Origin: Chitinophagales bacterium | GTDB lineage: Bacteria; Bacteroidota; Bacteroidia; Chitinophagales; UBA10324 | Direction of reading: 5' to 3' | Assembly (NCBI GenBank): GCA_013816805.1 | Contig: JACDDS010000004.1 | Span: 164,051 to 228,050, forward strand | Length of the DNA: 64,000 nucleotides | Shown: positions 19,287 through 27,263 of the stretch, one piece after another | Layout of the letters: every line of letters begins with the position of its first letter | Numbering within the stretch: the first letter of the stretch is position 1 | Translations under genes and position numbers: made by a program | Notes under the pieces: model-generated | Told to the model about the DNA's origin: nothing | The model's database searches: none | What the model saw: only the letters and a program-made list of their open reading frames with translations

Positions 19287-19811
19287 TTGCATGAATCTGT
19301 GGACCTTATTTACATCGATCCTCCGTTTAAAAGCAACAGGAATTATGAAGTGTTCTGGGGCGAGGCTCAGGAAGAAGCGAGCTTCCAACGACCGCTTTGG
19401 GGATGCCAAAGCATACATTCATTATATGCGCCCGCGTGTGAAGGAGCTTACCGGGTTTTGAAGAAAACAGGAAGTTTTTATTACCACTGCGACTGGCATG
19501 CATCACATTATGTGAAGGTGATGCTGGATGAGATTTTTGGAGTGAATTTTTTTCATAATGAAATAACCTGGAAGCGTTCGGATTCTCATAATGATGCCTA
19601 GAAACAGTTCGCAGTTATCAGTGATTATATTTTCTTCCATTCAAAAACTGATAAATATAGGTTCAATAAACAATACACTGAGCATAATCCAAAGACTCTT
19701 AAAGAGTGGTATTTATTTCTTGAATTACCTGATGGTTCAATTCGGAAGTTAACTAAAGATGAAATCAGGATTCAACCGCTTCGCCACATTGGTGCGCCTA
19801 GCCGGAAGTGA
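19287..19811 (+). pseudogene. Broken site-specific DNA methyltransferase (DNA methylase N-4/N-6 type)
   Basis: Pieces of an amino-methyltransferase are readable in two frames. HESVDLIYIDPPFKSNRNYE, with the catalytic DPPF motif, is at 19287. The next part, DRFGDAKAYIHYMRPRVKEL, is in frame +1 around 19395-19455. Then LKKTGSFYYHCDWHASHYVK and VMLDEIFGVNFFHNEITWKR return to the first frame. A TAG at 19599-19601 interrupts SHNDA / KQFAVISDYIFFHSKTDKYR, and the frame ends at 19811. Two frameshifts, an internal stop, a missing start and a missing 3' part (target recognition region) show the gene is dead. No restriction gene is nearby. Confidence 0.88.
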
Positions 19812-19815
19812 ATAT

Positions 19816-20343
19816 TTATTTCTTCGCCAATATGATCTCTATGGTTTTATATTCCCTTCCATTGGTCATTTTATACATCTCGATCCTTTGATGGGTATCG
19901 TCTGTAAAAGTGATGACTTCACGATATTGTATATTCTTTCCTGGAATGGCATCCCCTGCAATTCCCTTAAATTCAATGCTTTTTCCATCGGTGCTAGGTT
20001 TTCCTTCGAGGTAATTGATATTCGAATTCATATTATCTATCCATACGCTTTGAAAAGTGCCTTTCTTTAAATCATAGCCAATCGTATTTATACCATCGTA
20101 GGCCATCTCCATCACTGTGCCCGTATAGCGCGACGTCATAAAGAGATTATTCATGATCATATCACGATGAACTGTTAACGGGAAGCTCATTGATTCTGCT
20201 GTAGTATCCATCCACATAATGTACTCTGCCTGCCAGTCACCGGCATATTTTGCCATTGCCTGCATTGGGAATTGAGCACGTGCTTGAAGTACCGAAATCA
20301 AAATAATAAATGAGGTTATAAAAAGCTTTAAAGTTTTCATCAT
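19816..20343 (-). CDS. DUF1579 family exported protein
   Basis: A 175-residue protein beginning MMKTLKLFITSFIILISVLQ with a signal peptide cut after ARAQ. The rest follows the DUF1579 pattern: a lipocalin-like beta barrel with WQAEYIMWMD near the start, YDGINTIGYDLKKGTFQSVW in the middle and a charged EMYKMTNGREYKTIEI end. The family has no defined activity. The frame is open to 20400, but the Met pair at 20343/20340 starts the signal peptide and avoids overlap with the upstream lipoprotein gene. It is the last of three same-strand genes (22279-19816) separated by 24-28 bases, so probably an operon with the heme/YVTN lipoprotein. Confidence 0.8.
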   Translation of the reverse strand: MMKTLKLFITSFIILISVLQARAQFPMQAMAKYAGDWQAEYIMWMDTTAESMSFPLTVHRDMIMNNLFMTSRYTGTVMEMAYDGINTIGYDLKKGTFQSVWIDNMNSNINYLEGKPSTDGKSIEFKGIAGDAIPGKNIQYREVITFTDDTHQRIEMYKMTNGREYKTIEIILAKK

Positions 20344-20371
20344 TAATAGGTTTTCTTTTTTTTTTAAATAA

Positions 20372-20791
20372 TTATTCTGTAACTGGTACAGCCACATCAA
20401 TTTCTGAGCTGCTGTTTTCAGGAATAGTATAAGGAATGCCTCCTGTTACACGCTGGTTAAGCGTAGTATCGAAGCCACTCATGTAAAGGTAGTAATCACC
20501 ACACTTAATGTTTGGAATATGTACGTGATCTTCACCCGCCTCTCCTGCAATAACCAGGTCATAGTTTGATGCACCAGTTCCCGGAAATTGCTGCGTATTA
20601 AACTCTACAAAGGCAGTATCAAAATAATTAGTGTGACTTAAAACAGGTTTTCCATGGTGTTGAGGAAATGCGACCAATGTAATGGTTCCACCAATTCCTG
20701 CAGAACATTTATCTGATTTCTTACAGGAAACAAGGGATAATACAAAGAACATAGAGAAACAAGCAGTTGAGAATATAATTTTGTTTTTCAT
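20372..20791 (-). CDS. Small lipoprotein, function unknown
   Basis: The 139-residue protein has a lipoprotein signal peptide (MKNKIIFSTACFSMFFVLSL, lipobox LVSC) followed by KKSDKCSAG and a beta-rich domain of about 110 residues. It contains histidines suited to metal binding (PQHHGKPVLSH, EDHVHIPNIKCGDYYLY), but no family was recognised. The stop is 28 bases before the DUF1579 start and the gene begins 24 bases after the heme/YVTN lipoprotein gene. The shared operon suggests an envelope or redox context. Confidence 0.65.
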   Translation of the reverse strand: MKNKIIFSTACFSMFFVLSLVSCKKSDKCSAGIGGTITLVAFPQHHGKPVLSHTNYFDTAFVEFNTQQFPGTGASNYDLVIAGEAGEDHVHIPNIKCGDYYLYMSGFDTTLNQRVTGGIPYTIPENSSSEIDVAVPVTE

Positions 20792-20815
20792 AATAAATTA
20801 TGCCTGATTGTAAAT

Positions 20816-22279
20816 TTAATTAGAGGTGACTGAATAAGGATCTACACTCACTTCAGTGCGGTATCCCGGAAGGAATTCTAATAAATTCATATCGATAATT
20901 CTAATGAAACCATTTTTACCACCACATTCCGAAGTATGGTGTGGGGGAGGACCATTTGGATCAATATTCCTGTTAGAGATGTAGACTTTTTCGTTTTCAT
21001 CATCTACAGCTACACCATGGGGCTGGAATAATTCTGATTGAAGCACTTTCACTACTTCCAGTGTATTATAGTCCAGCACATAAACCGATCCCCGACATGC
21101 CGGCTGACCACAAGGATCTTGCATGCAGGTTACAAACAAATAAGGATGCACTTTAGAAACAGACATTTCAAGAGGATATGTGCCGACAGGAATTACCTTT
21201 ATCAGCGTATCTGTTGCGGCATCCATAACGCGCACTTCATTAGATGCCTGGCACGTTACAAAATATTTCGATTCATCCGGCGATAGTAAAATCTCATGTG
21301 GATCGTAAGTATTGGGAATGGTGTTAGGCTGTTGCCCTGGCTTTATCACTGTTTTTTGCACATCAGGAAAAAGCGGATCGGTAATGTCGATCTTGTTTAT
21401 GTAGTTGCCATATTGCGAGGTTACATAAAGCGTGGTGAAGGAACTGTTTACGGCGCTTCCGTGCGGCCATGAAAACAGATCTGAACCTGAATACGTTTTC
21501 AGAACTTTCATATTTTCCAGATCCACATAAACCACTTTGCCCTGGTCTTCCCAATCCACTGCAAATGCATATTTGCTATCAGCCGAAAAACACATGGTAT
21601 TCCATGATCCTACTCCAATATCTATGTCACCCACATGAGTATCGTCTGAAGTTCGGAATTTCTGCATGACCGTGCTTGCTACAAATATCACATACCAGTA
21701 TTGTCCATCCGGCGAAACACGTATCTGATGAGGTGTTTCAATATTATCTGAAATCCCAACTTTAATGTAGCGCATAGCAAGCAGGGTTTTAGAATCGAAA
21801 ACTGTCACTTCATCGCATCCCTGATTTGCCACATAAAATTTTTTCCGGTTGGGATCGTCAGAAAATGCAACTGTTCCTTCACTGTTTGGTGCGCCTGCAT
21901 CAATCCAGTTTTTCAGGGTATTGTATTCATCATCTGAAAGAGGAGGCCGGAGATACGGCATGGTCGGTTTAAGCGAAATGCCCCGGGTAGAATCCGTGTT
22001 TACAAAGAACATTACATAGCTTTCATCTGATCGATATGGGATTACTACAGAGCCGCCGCTTCCTCCTTCAAACAAGTGTGTCCAGGTGCTCATATCCAGG
22101 CTACCTGCACCAAGCTTTGAGGCAGTATTATGGCAGCCGGTAACTGAGCATTTTGTATCAACTATTTTAGCTACATCTGCCGGATAATCAGATGGAATTA
22201 TAGTGGAAGAATTATCTTTTTTACACGAAGAAAAAATAACAGTGCTATAAAGAATAACTGTAATAAAAAAAAATTTCAT
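20816..22279 (-). CDS. Lipoprotein with c-type heme site and YVTN beta-propeller
   Basis: The 487-residue protein is lipid-anchored at Cys19 (lipobox FSSC). Residues 33-130 form a cytochrome c-like domain with a CX4CH heme site (C44 SVTG C49 H50) and a likely axial Met in LKPTMPYLRPPLSDDEY, as in the cytochrome domains common in Bacteroidota. Residues about 140-480 carry YVTN-type propeller blades (KKFYVANQGCDEVTVFDSKT, HQIRVSPDGQYWYVIF, PHGVAVDDENEKVYISNRNI). The arrangement suggests a surface redox or sensing protein, but the partner is unknown. It heads a three-gene operon. Confidence 0.78.
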   Translation of the reverse strand: MKFFFITVILYSTVIFSSCKKDNSSTIIPSDYPADVAKIVDTKCSVTGCHNTASKLGAGSLDMSTWTHLFEGGSGGSVVIPYRSDESYVMFFVNTDSTRGISLKPTMPYLRPPLSDDEYNTLKNWIDAGAPNSEGTVAFSDDPNRKKFYVANQGCDEVTVFDSKTLLAMRYIKVGISDNIETPHQIRVSPDGQYWYVIFVASTVMQKFRTSDDTHVGDIDIGVGSWNTMCFSADSKYAFAVDWEDQGKVVYVDLENMKVLKTYSGSDLFSWPHGSAVNSSFTTLYVTSQYGNYINKIDITDPLFPDVQKTVIKPGQQPNTIPNTYDPHEILLSPDESKYFVTCQASNEVRVMDAATDTLIKVIPVGTYPLEMSVSKVHPYLFVTCMQDPCGQPACRGSVYVLDYNTLEVVKVLQSELFQPHGVAVDDENEKVYISNRNIDPNGPPPHHTSECGGKNGFIRIIDMNLLEFLPGYRTEVSVDPYSVTSN

Positions 22280-22388
22280 AGAATTTTATCATTTATTAAC
22301 GAAAGGAAGCCAAGCGAGACCTGAAACAGATAGTCTTCAACTAACTGAATGCCGGATAAAATCATTTACAGGAGGTCGAACCTAACAT

Positions 22389-22832
22389 TTACTTTTTGTC
22401 TTTGTATTTTAAACGAAGCTGCTTTTTCTTGAAATTAATAATCGCATTGTACTGGACTAATAAATCGCATCCAATTACTCCCTGAATTGACGGCAGCTTA
22501 ATAACACCGTAGGTTTCATTAACGTGTTTTAAGTCCAGCACTGCCACTATGTATGGACTAACCCGTATGCTACCTAATGTAAGACTTTTCATTCTTGTAA
22601 ACTCACTTTGGATAGTATTTGTACCAACTCCGGTGGTGAGCTGATCTGTTTGTTCCAAACGCAATTCCGGAATTTTTTCAGAAATGAAATTTTTATCAAT
22701 AACTGTTTTTGATGCACCGGTATCAATTAATAATCGAACACTGTGATTACCGATAGTTCCATTAAGAAAAATGTGATGACCATCTTCCTGCAGAGCCAGT
22801 ATTTCGAGGGGTACCTTTATTTTTTTTACCAT
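22389..22832 (-). CDS. Retropepsin-like aspartic protease family protein (clan AA)
   Basis: A 147-residue single-domain protein with the retropepsin active-site motif (VRLLIDTGASKTVID) near residue 45 and the downstream hydrophobic-Gly segment (IQGVIGCDLLVQYNAIIN) of clan AA. There is no signal peptide, so it is probably cytoplasmic; a dimer would complete the active site. ATG 22832 is preferred over an in-frame TTG at 22847. Such small proteins are widespread in Bacteroidota with unknown substrates. It is 109 bases upstream of the heme/YVTN operon on the same strand. Confidence 0.82.
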   Translation of the reverse strand: MVKKIKVPLEILALQEDGHHIFLNGTIGNHSVRLLIDTGASKTVIDKNFISEKIPELRLEQTDQLTTGVGTNTIQSEFTRMKSLTLGSIRVSPYIVAVLDLKHVNETYGVIKLPSIQGVIGCDLLVQYNAIINFKKKQLRLKYKDKK

Positions 22833-23076
22833 TTTATATGGCTTCAAAGCTACCCTGTATTTCTAATAAATGGCAATGGACGCATTAAATTACTATTCAG
22901 AATAATGCAAGTGCGGAGCATCTAATGATTCATGCTGATGGTATTTTAATTAGGTGAACCAGCTTTTACTCTTCATTAAATAAACCTGTTTCTTCATCCA
23001 TACTTGATATAGGGCACGGATATTTTTTACAATTATTTCAGGTATACCAATTGAATAATAAACCTAAAATAAAACT

Positions 23077-23327
23077 ATGGCTAAATATTCAAAGAAAGCT
23101 GGTGAAAGCGTTGAAACAGCAATGCATAAAGAAAAGGAAGGAACTTTAAAGAGCGGAAGAAGCGGAAGAAGGTAACCAACCCTAAACAAGCAATCGCTAT
23201 TGGCCTTTCTGAAGCGCGTGCAAAAGGAGAACAGGTTCCAAAGAGAAGCAGTGCTTCTGAAAATTCTTCAAAAGGCAAAGCCAAATCTACCAGTGATAAA
23301 TCAGCAAAAACTTCTTCTAAAAAGTAA
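23077..23327 (+). pseudogene. DUF6496 family protein with a frameshift
   Basis: The first part, from ATG 23077, reads MAKYSKKAGESVETAMHKEK then EGTLKSGRSGRR and stops at TAA. In the -1 frame the expected continuation follows: VTNPKQAIAIGLSEARAKGE, then a Ser/Lys-rich tail ending SAKTSSKK at 23327. Together these give a complete DUF6496 protein of about 83 residues. The break lies in a tandem AGCGGAAGA repeat near 23150-23173, where one extra base would restore the frame. It may be a slippage mutation, a sequencing error or, less likely, programmed frameshifting. Confidence 0.85.
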
Positions 23328-23405
23328 TTGTGAAGGGCTGAAGTGTGAGGAGAAGAGCAGTAAATGCACTAGTAAAACCTTGAAAAAAGCTAAACTCCTT
23401 TCCAT

Positions 23406-24380
23406 TTACTTATTGATTTTTATTCTTCCGTACGGATCTTTTGTGGCTTCATCAATCGGAGGTACTTCCCGGCCTCCCCACGTGGCATATTGGCGTGTAA
23501 ATTCTGCCCCGAAAAAAAGTATCATACTGGAATAAGAGAGCCAGAGCATGATTAAAACAATTGAACCCGCTGCCCCAAATGCGGTAGCGGGAGGGAATTT
23601 ACCGAAGAATATTCCTAAAGCTTCCTTACCAAGCGAAAAGAGAATAGCGGTAACAATGGCACCTATCCACACATCCTTCCATTGAATTTTTGCGTCTGGC
23701 AGAAACTTGAACATCAGCGCAAACAGCACTGTAACAAATCCAAAAGTGATAATGAAATTAATGATTTGCAAAAGCACAACTGCCACCTCAGGGAGGCGGG
23801 AAGTTAACCACACACCGAAGAAAGAAATTACAGTAGTAATCACTAAAGAAACCAATAATAAAAAACCGAGCGTTAACACCAACCCAAATGATAAAATACG
23901 CACTTTCAACAATTTAAGAAATGCCTTACCGGGCGAAGGTTTAACTTCCCATATCATATTTAATGATTTCTGAAGTTGAACAAAAACCCCGGTAGCTCCC
24001 ATAAGCAGAATGACAACTGCAAGAATGGTGGCAATTACAGTTTTATCACTGATAGCAGCATTTTTAATCATTTCCTCAATTTGCTTTGCCGCATCGGTAC
24101 CCATCACATTGCTAAATTGTCCTGACAATTTCCCGGTGACCGCCTCTTTACCCCAGATTTTTCCTGTTATGGCTACAATAATAACCAGCAGGGCAGGAAG
24201 AGAAATAATTGCATAATAGGCAATAACGGCACTTTGGCGCGAGGGATCCTGCGCCATCCATGCTTTTGCAGTCTTTTTTAAAATGGGCCAGGTATGCGAT
24301 AATTTAGAGAAGGGTGATTTTAATTCTTCTTGCACCTTTTTAATATCTTCTCTATCTTTTGTATGGTTATCAGTCTTCAT
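23406..24380 (-). CDS. YihY/virulence factor BrkB family membrane protein
   Basis: The 324-residue protein has about six membrane helices. It matches the YihY/BrkB family: SAVIAYYAIISLPALLVIIV at the first helix, GVFVQLQKSLNMIWEVKPSP in the middle loop, and the C-terminal TAFGAAGSIVLIMLWLSYSS motif followed by FFGAEFTRQYA. Members were once mislabelled RNase BN; the true role is an inner-membrane transporter or envelope function that remains unsettled. Its 3' end converges on the DUF6496 remnant. It lies at the edge of a region rich in stress-related genes. Confidence 0.92.
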   Translation of the reverse strand: MKTDNHTKDREDIKKVQEELKSPFSKLSHTWPILKKTAKAWMAQDPSRQSAVIAYYAIISLPALLVIIVAITGKIWGKEAVTGKLSGQFSNVMGTDAAKQIEEMIKNAAISDKTVIATILAVVILLMGATGVFVQLQKSLNMIWEVKPSPGKAFLKLLKVRILSFGLVLTLGFLLLVSLVITTVISFFGVWLTSRLPEVAVVLLQIINFIITFGFVTVLFALMFKFLPDAKIQWKDVWIGAIVTAILFSLGKEALGIFFGKFPPATAFGAAGSIVLIMLWLSYSSMILFFGAEFTRQYATWGGREVPPIDEATKDPYGRIKINK

Positions 24381-24505
24381 TATATATTGATTATGGAATT
24401 TTTCTGAACACTTAATGATATTTCTATGCCATTGTCACCATAGCAAATTAATGCTATTGCACGATGTTTTACCTTATCAACTATAACATGATATAAGCAT
24501 TAAAT

Positions 24506-25247
24506 ATGGAATCATTAAAAGAAGATGACGGAATTCATGGCCCTGCCTCAAAAAAAACGATACTCAAAAGGTCTGAATAGGTACTTACTTTGGCCATACG
24601 GCGCTTTTTCCGGCAGCTTATATTCTCTTTGGCCTGCACATGTTTCATCTTCTTGGATCGTATGAATTACTTTTTCAGAAAATAATATCAGGATGTCTCT
24701 TCTCCATCATTCTGCTGATAGTTGCCAAATTAATGGAAATGGTAATTTCAAAAAAATCACATACCGTTTCTGCCAGGTATAATTTATTGAAAGTGGTAAG
24801 ATTAGTAGAAATTTTAATTATTGCCTCCGAGGTGGCAGGATTTTACGCTTCCCGAATTCTTGCTGCAATCGCATATTTATAATTACTCCTGGAAAAAATT
24901 TCCATTTATATGGAATGAGATTCCAATACATATTGCGTATGAAAGCGAACTGGAATGTGTAGAAACTAATGAGGAAAGTCGCTTTAAAAGAACTGGGTCC
25001 TGAAATGGAACAAAATATTCGAACTTTTAAAGAACTTGCAAAGCTTACACCGATAGATGAAGTACAGATTAAGGATTAATCCTTTATCTATTTCGAACAA
25101 ATACAGATACCTGGGTTGAGGGTCTAATTACCTATTTGGTAGAACCAAAAAAGGCAGCAAGCATTCGTAGCAATCTTATTAAAAAAATCATCTCCGGCTT
25201 TTAAACAACCTGATAAGGTTATGTTTCAAAAAAGTAATTCAAGATAA
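24506..25247 (+). pseudogene. Broken MscS-family mechanosensitive channel gene
   Basis: Fragments in several frames match one MscS-type channel. A start at 24506 (MESLKEDDGIHG) stops at 24580. FHLLGSYELLFQKIISG and SARYNLLKVVRLVEILIIAS (24640-24882) are membrane helices. PFIWNEIPIHIAYESELECV is near 24900, VALKELGPEMEQNIRTFKEL near 24977 and FRTNTDTWVEGLITYLVEPK near 25090. KQPDKVMFQKSNSR ends at 25247. The pore helix and beta domain are deleted between the second and third pieces, and there are several frameshifts. The gene cannot make a channel. Confidence 0.85.
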
Positions 25248-25417
25248 TGATTTTTGGAACGCATTTACTGTTTGCAATGAGTATTTATTTCAACAACATT
25301 TGTACTATCGGAATTTATTTCCTCAACAGTTACTATTAATGTATTCTTTCTATACTTATTACTGCGGCACAATATTTATATTTATAAGATCTTATCATTC
25401 ACTTAAAAAAAACAATC

Positions 25418-26032
25418 ATGGAGAAAAAAAGCAGTCGTGGCGAATCCGCTTCTGGGAAAAAACAACCTGTCAAAAAATCATCTGGAATGGGTGAAAAATC
25501 AATGGATCAGGGCGCAATGGATGACCGTTCAATGGAACAAAAATCAATGCTTGAAGAATTTTTTGTTGATGAATTAAAAGATATTTATTGGGCAGAAAAA
25601 CATCTTTTGAAGGTGTTGCCCAGAATGGCTAAAGCAGCCACTACCGATGAATTAAAAGAACTTATGCAGGAACATCTTCAGGTTACACAAGAACAGATTT
25701 CGAGATTAGAGGAAGTATTTGAAATAATGGAAAAGAAGCCACAGGCGAAGAAATGTGAGGCAATGGAAGGAATAACGAAAGAAGGGGAAGGCATTGTTGA
25801 AGATACAGAAGCAGGCTCGCTTACCCGTGATGTTGGACTTATTATGGCTGCTCAAAAAGTAGAGCACTATGAAATTGCCACTTATGGCGGCTTAGCGCAA
25901 CTTGCAAAAACTTTAGGCCGTGAAGATGTGGCAGAACTTCTTGAAGAAACTCTTAATGAAGAAAAAGAAGCTGACGAAAAGCTTACTTCAATTGCTGAGA
26001 ACAACATAAATTTTGATGCCAGCGGGGAATAG
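25418..26032 (+). CDS. YciE/YciF ferroxidase family (DUF892) ferritin-like protein
   Basis: The 204-residue protein has a 40-residue low-complexity N-terminus rich in Lys, Ser and Met-Gln repeats (SMDQGAMDDRSMEQKSM). A four-helix ferritin-like domain of DUF892/YciE-YciF type follows. Helix 1 reads LEEFFVDELKDIYWAEKHLL, and the family's metal-site residues appear in MQEHLQVTQEQISRLEEVFE, AAQKVEHYEIATYGGLAQLA and LLEETLNEEKEADEKL. Relatives respond to osmotic and oxidative stress and may bind a di-iron centre. A hairpin terminator follows at 26051. The low-complexity head resembles the small protein at 26785. Confidence 0.92.
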   Translation: MEKKSSRGESASGKKQPVKKSSGMGEKSMDQGAMDDRSMEQKSMLEEFFVDELKDIYWAEKHLLKVLPRMAKAATTDELKELMQEHLQVTQEQISRLEEVFEIMEKKPQAKKCEAMEGITKEGEGIVEDTEAGSLTRDVGLIMAAQKVEHYEIATYGGLAQLAKTLGREDVAELLEETLNEEKEADEKLTSIAENNINFDASGE

Positions 26033-26050
26033 GTGATCAGTAATATATTT

Positions 26051-26097
26051 TACGGGATCGACAGGTAATTTAATTTATCTGCGATCCCGTAGTATTT
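26051..26097 (+). terminator. Hairpin terminator
   Basis: A perfect 10-base stem, TACGGGATCG (26051-26060) with CGATCCCGTA (26082-26091), is followed by an AT-rich stretch with TTTTATTT. It lies 18 bases after the ferritin-like gene. Confidence 0.75.
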
Positions 26098-26204
26098 TAT
26101 TTCAGCTTTAATATCTATGTCTGAAAAAGACCGTCGATAATCAAGTGCAATTTGATCTTTCTTTATAATATAATTATCGTCTTTTACAGTTATAAATTAT
26201 ACTT

Positions 26205-26690
26205 ATGAAGAAAAAACAACCGCATAAAATAACCGGGTTTTTTGACAGCTTTTCAGCAAAAGTTACTAAAGCAACTGGTCGGCCTTCCGCCTTTTTAACA
26301 GCGTTGCTTATTGTGATTATTTGGGCTGCAACAGGCCCTATTTTTAAGTTTTCAGATACTTGGCAATTAGTAATTAATACCAGCACAACAATAATTACAT
26401 TTTTAATGGTTTTTATCATTCAGCAATCACAGAATAAGGATACTATGGCGCTCCAGCTGAAGTTAAATGAATTAATAGCATCAGATACAGGTTCCAGTAA
26501 CAGACTGATCGATATTGAGGATTTGACAGAAGATGAACTTCAGGCACTGAAAAAATTTTATATTCTTCTTGCAAAAAAATCCGCTAAAGAAAATGATATT
26601 CACACTTCACACTCCCTTGGTGAAGCGGAAACCAGGCATCGTGTTAAGCAGCAGAAAACTGCTTCCCCCAAGAGAAAAGAGCAACAGTAA
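26205..26690 (+). CDS. Low-affinity iron permease family protein
   Basis: The 161-residue protein matches the small bacterial proteins assigned to the low-affinity iron permease family. There is a basic start, two membrane helices (FLTALLIVIIWAATGPIF and LVINTSTTIITFLMVFIIQQ) and the conserved SQNKDTMALQLKLNELI segment. A cytoplasmic acidic tail (IDIEDLTEDELQAL) follows. Iron transport has been shown only for the fungal relative Fet4, so transport here is inference. It sits between the ferritin-like gene and a small low-complexity protein gene, in line with a metal or stress theme. Confidence 0.85.
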   Translation: MKKKQPHKITGFFDSFSAKVTKATGRPSAFLTALLIVIIWAATGPIFKFSDTWQLVINTSTTIITFLMVFIIQQSQNKDTMALQLKLNELIASDTGSSNRLIDIEDLTEDELQALKKFYILLAKKSAKENDIHTSHSLGEAETRHRVKQQKTASPKRKEQQ

Positions 26691-26784
26691 CTCCGATATT
26701 TTGCCCATGTTTAAGTCCCGCATGTTTATTTAAAAAGTTGGTATAATATTTAACTTTAAATCATTCAAACAAAAAATATTTATT

Positions 26785-27000
26785 ATGAAACAAAACGAAA
26801 AGGACCAGCAGTCCGGTAAATCCGGAAGCGGTAAATCTTCTCAGGGCAAAGGCAATGATTCAAAAAAAGGTGGCAGCTCAAAAGGTGGGGGAAGTTCTAA
26901 AAAACAGGGATCCAATGATAGTGACGATGATGATGACTCATCGAAAAAAAAGGGTGGTGAGCGTTCAGGGTCCGGCGCTTCCGGAAACAATAGAAAATAA
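26785..27000 (+). CDS. Small Lys/Ser/Gly-rich low-complexity protein
   Basis: A 71-residue protein made almost only of Lys, Ser, Gly, Asp, Asn and Gln, with no hydrophobic core. It has a KSGSGKSSQGKG head, a SSKGGGSSKK middle, an acidic patch of six Asp (NDSDDDDDSS) and a basic GNNRK end. It is expected to be fully disordered. A well-formed terminator at 27018-27050 and a plausible leader before ATG 26785 suggest a real gene. The composition resembles the larger protein at 30666-32033 and the N-terminus of the YciE-like protein. No function is known; a DNA-binding or desiccation-protective role is only a guess. Confidence 0.65.
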   Translation: MKQNEKDQQSGKSGSGKSSQGKGNDSKKGGSSKGGGSSKKQGSNDSDDDDDSSKKKGGERSGSGASGNNRK

Positions 27001-27017
27001 CAGTTATTGTTTTTAAC

Positions 27018-27050
27018 AAGCCAGAAGAAAAGTTTTCTTTTGGCTTTTTT
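27018..27050 (+). terminator. Rho-independent terminator
   Basis: A 14-base stem with one G-T pair (AAGCCAGAAGAAAA with TTTTCTTTTGGCTT) and a one-base gap at the tip, which in practice leaves a small loop, runs straight into a T-tract ending at 27050. It follows the small low-complexity gene by 17 bases. Confidence 0.85.
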
Positions 27051-27233
27051 CGTTATATACAGAAACTCTATAGGTTTCTTTAGATATGTCGCTCTAAATT
27101 AATTGGGTATAGAAAGCCCCTTTATACGTAGAAATCTGTACCCAGAGCGTAAATATTCAATCCAGCTTAAAAAATTAATACATCGAAAAAAAGGCCGGGT
27201 GCTCTTGGCATGCGCTTAGACTACTAAACGGTT

Positions 27234-27241
27234 TAAATTTG
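27234..27241 (+). promoter_or_regulatory. Possible -7 promoter element of the glycosyltransferase operon
   Basis: TAAATTTG matches the Bacteroidota TAnnTTTG box and lies 22 bases before ATG 27264. A TTG is present about 26 bases upstream, a wider gap than usual, so support is partial. Confidence 0.4.
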
Positions 27242-27263
27242 CGCTGTTTATAAATTATAATGA

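Noticed and set aside
23200-23535. A + strand frame of 111 residues overlapping the DUF6496 tail and the YihY 3' end.
   Set aside because: It is a third frame across a known gene remnant and the antisense of YihY; composition is not protein-like.
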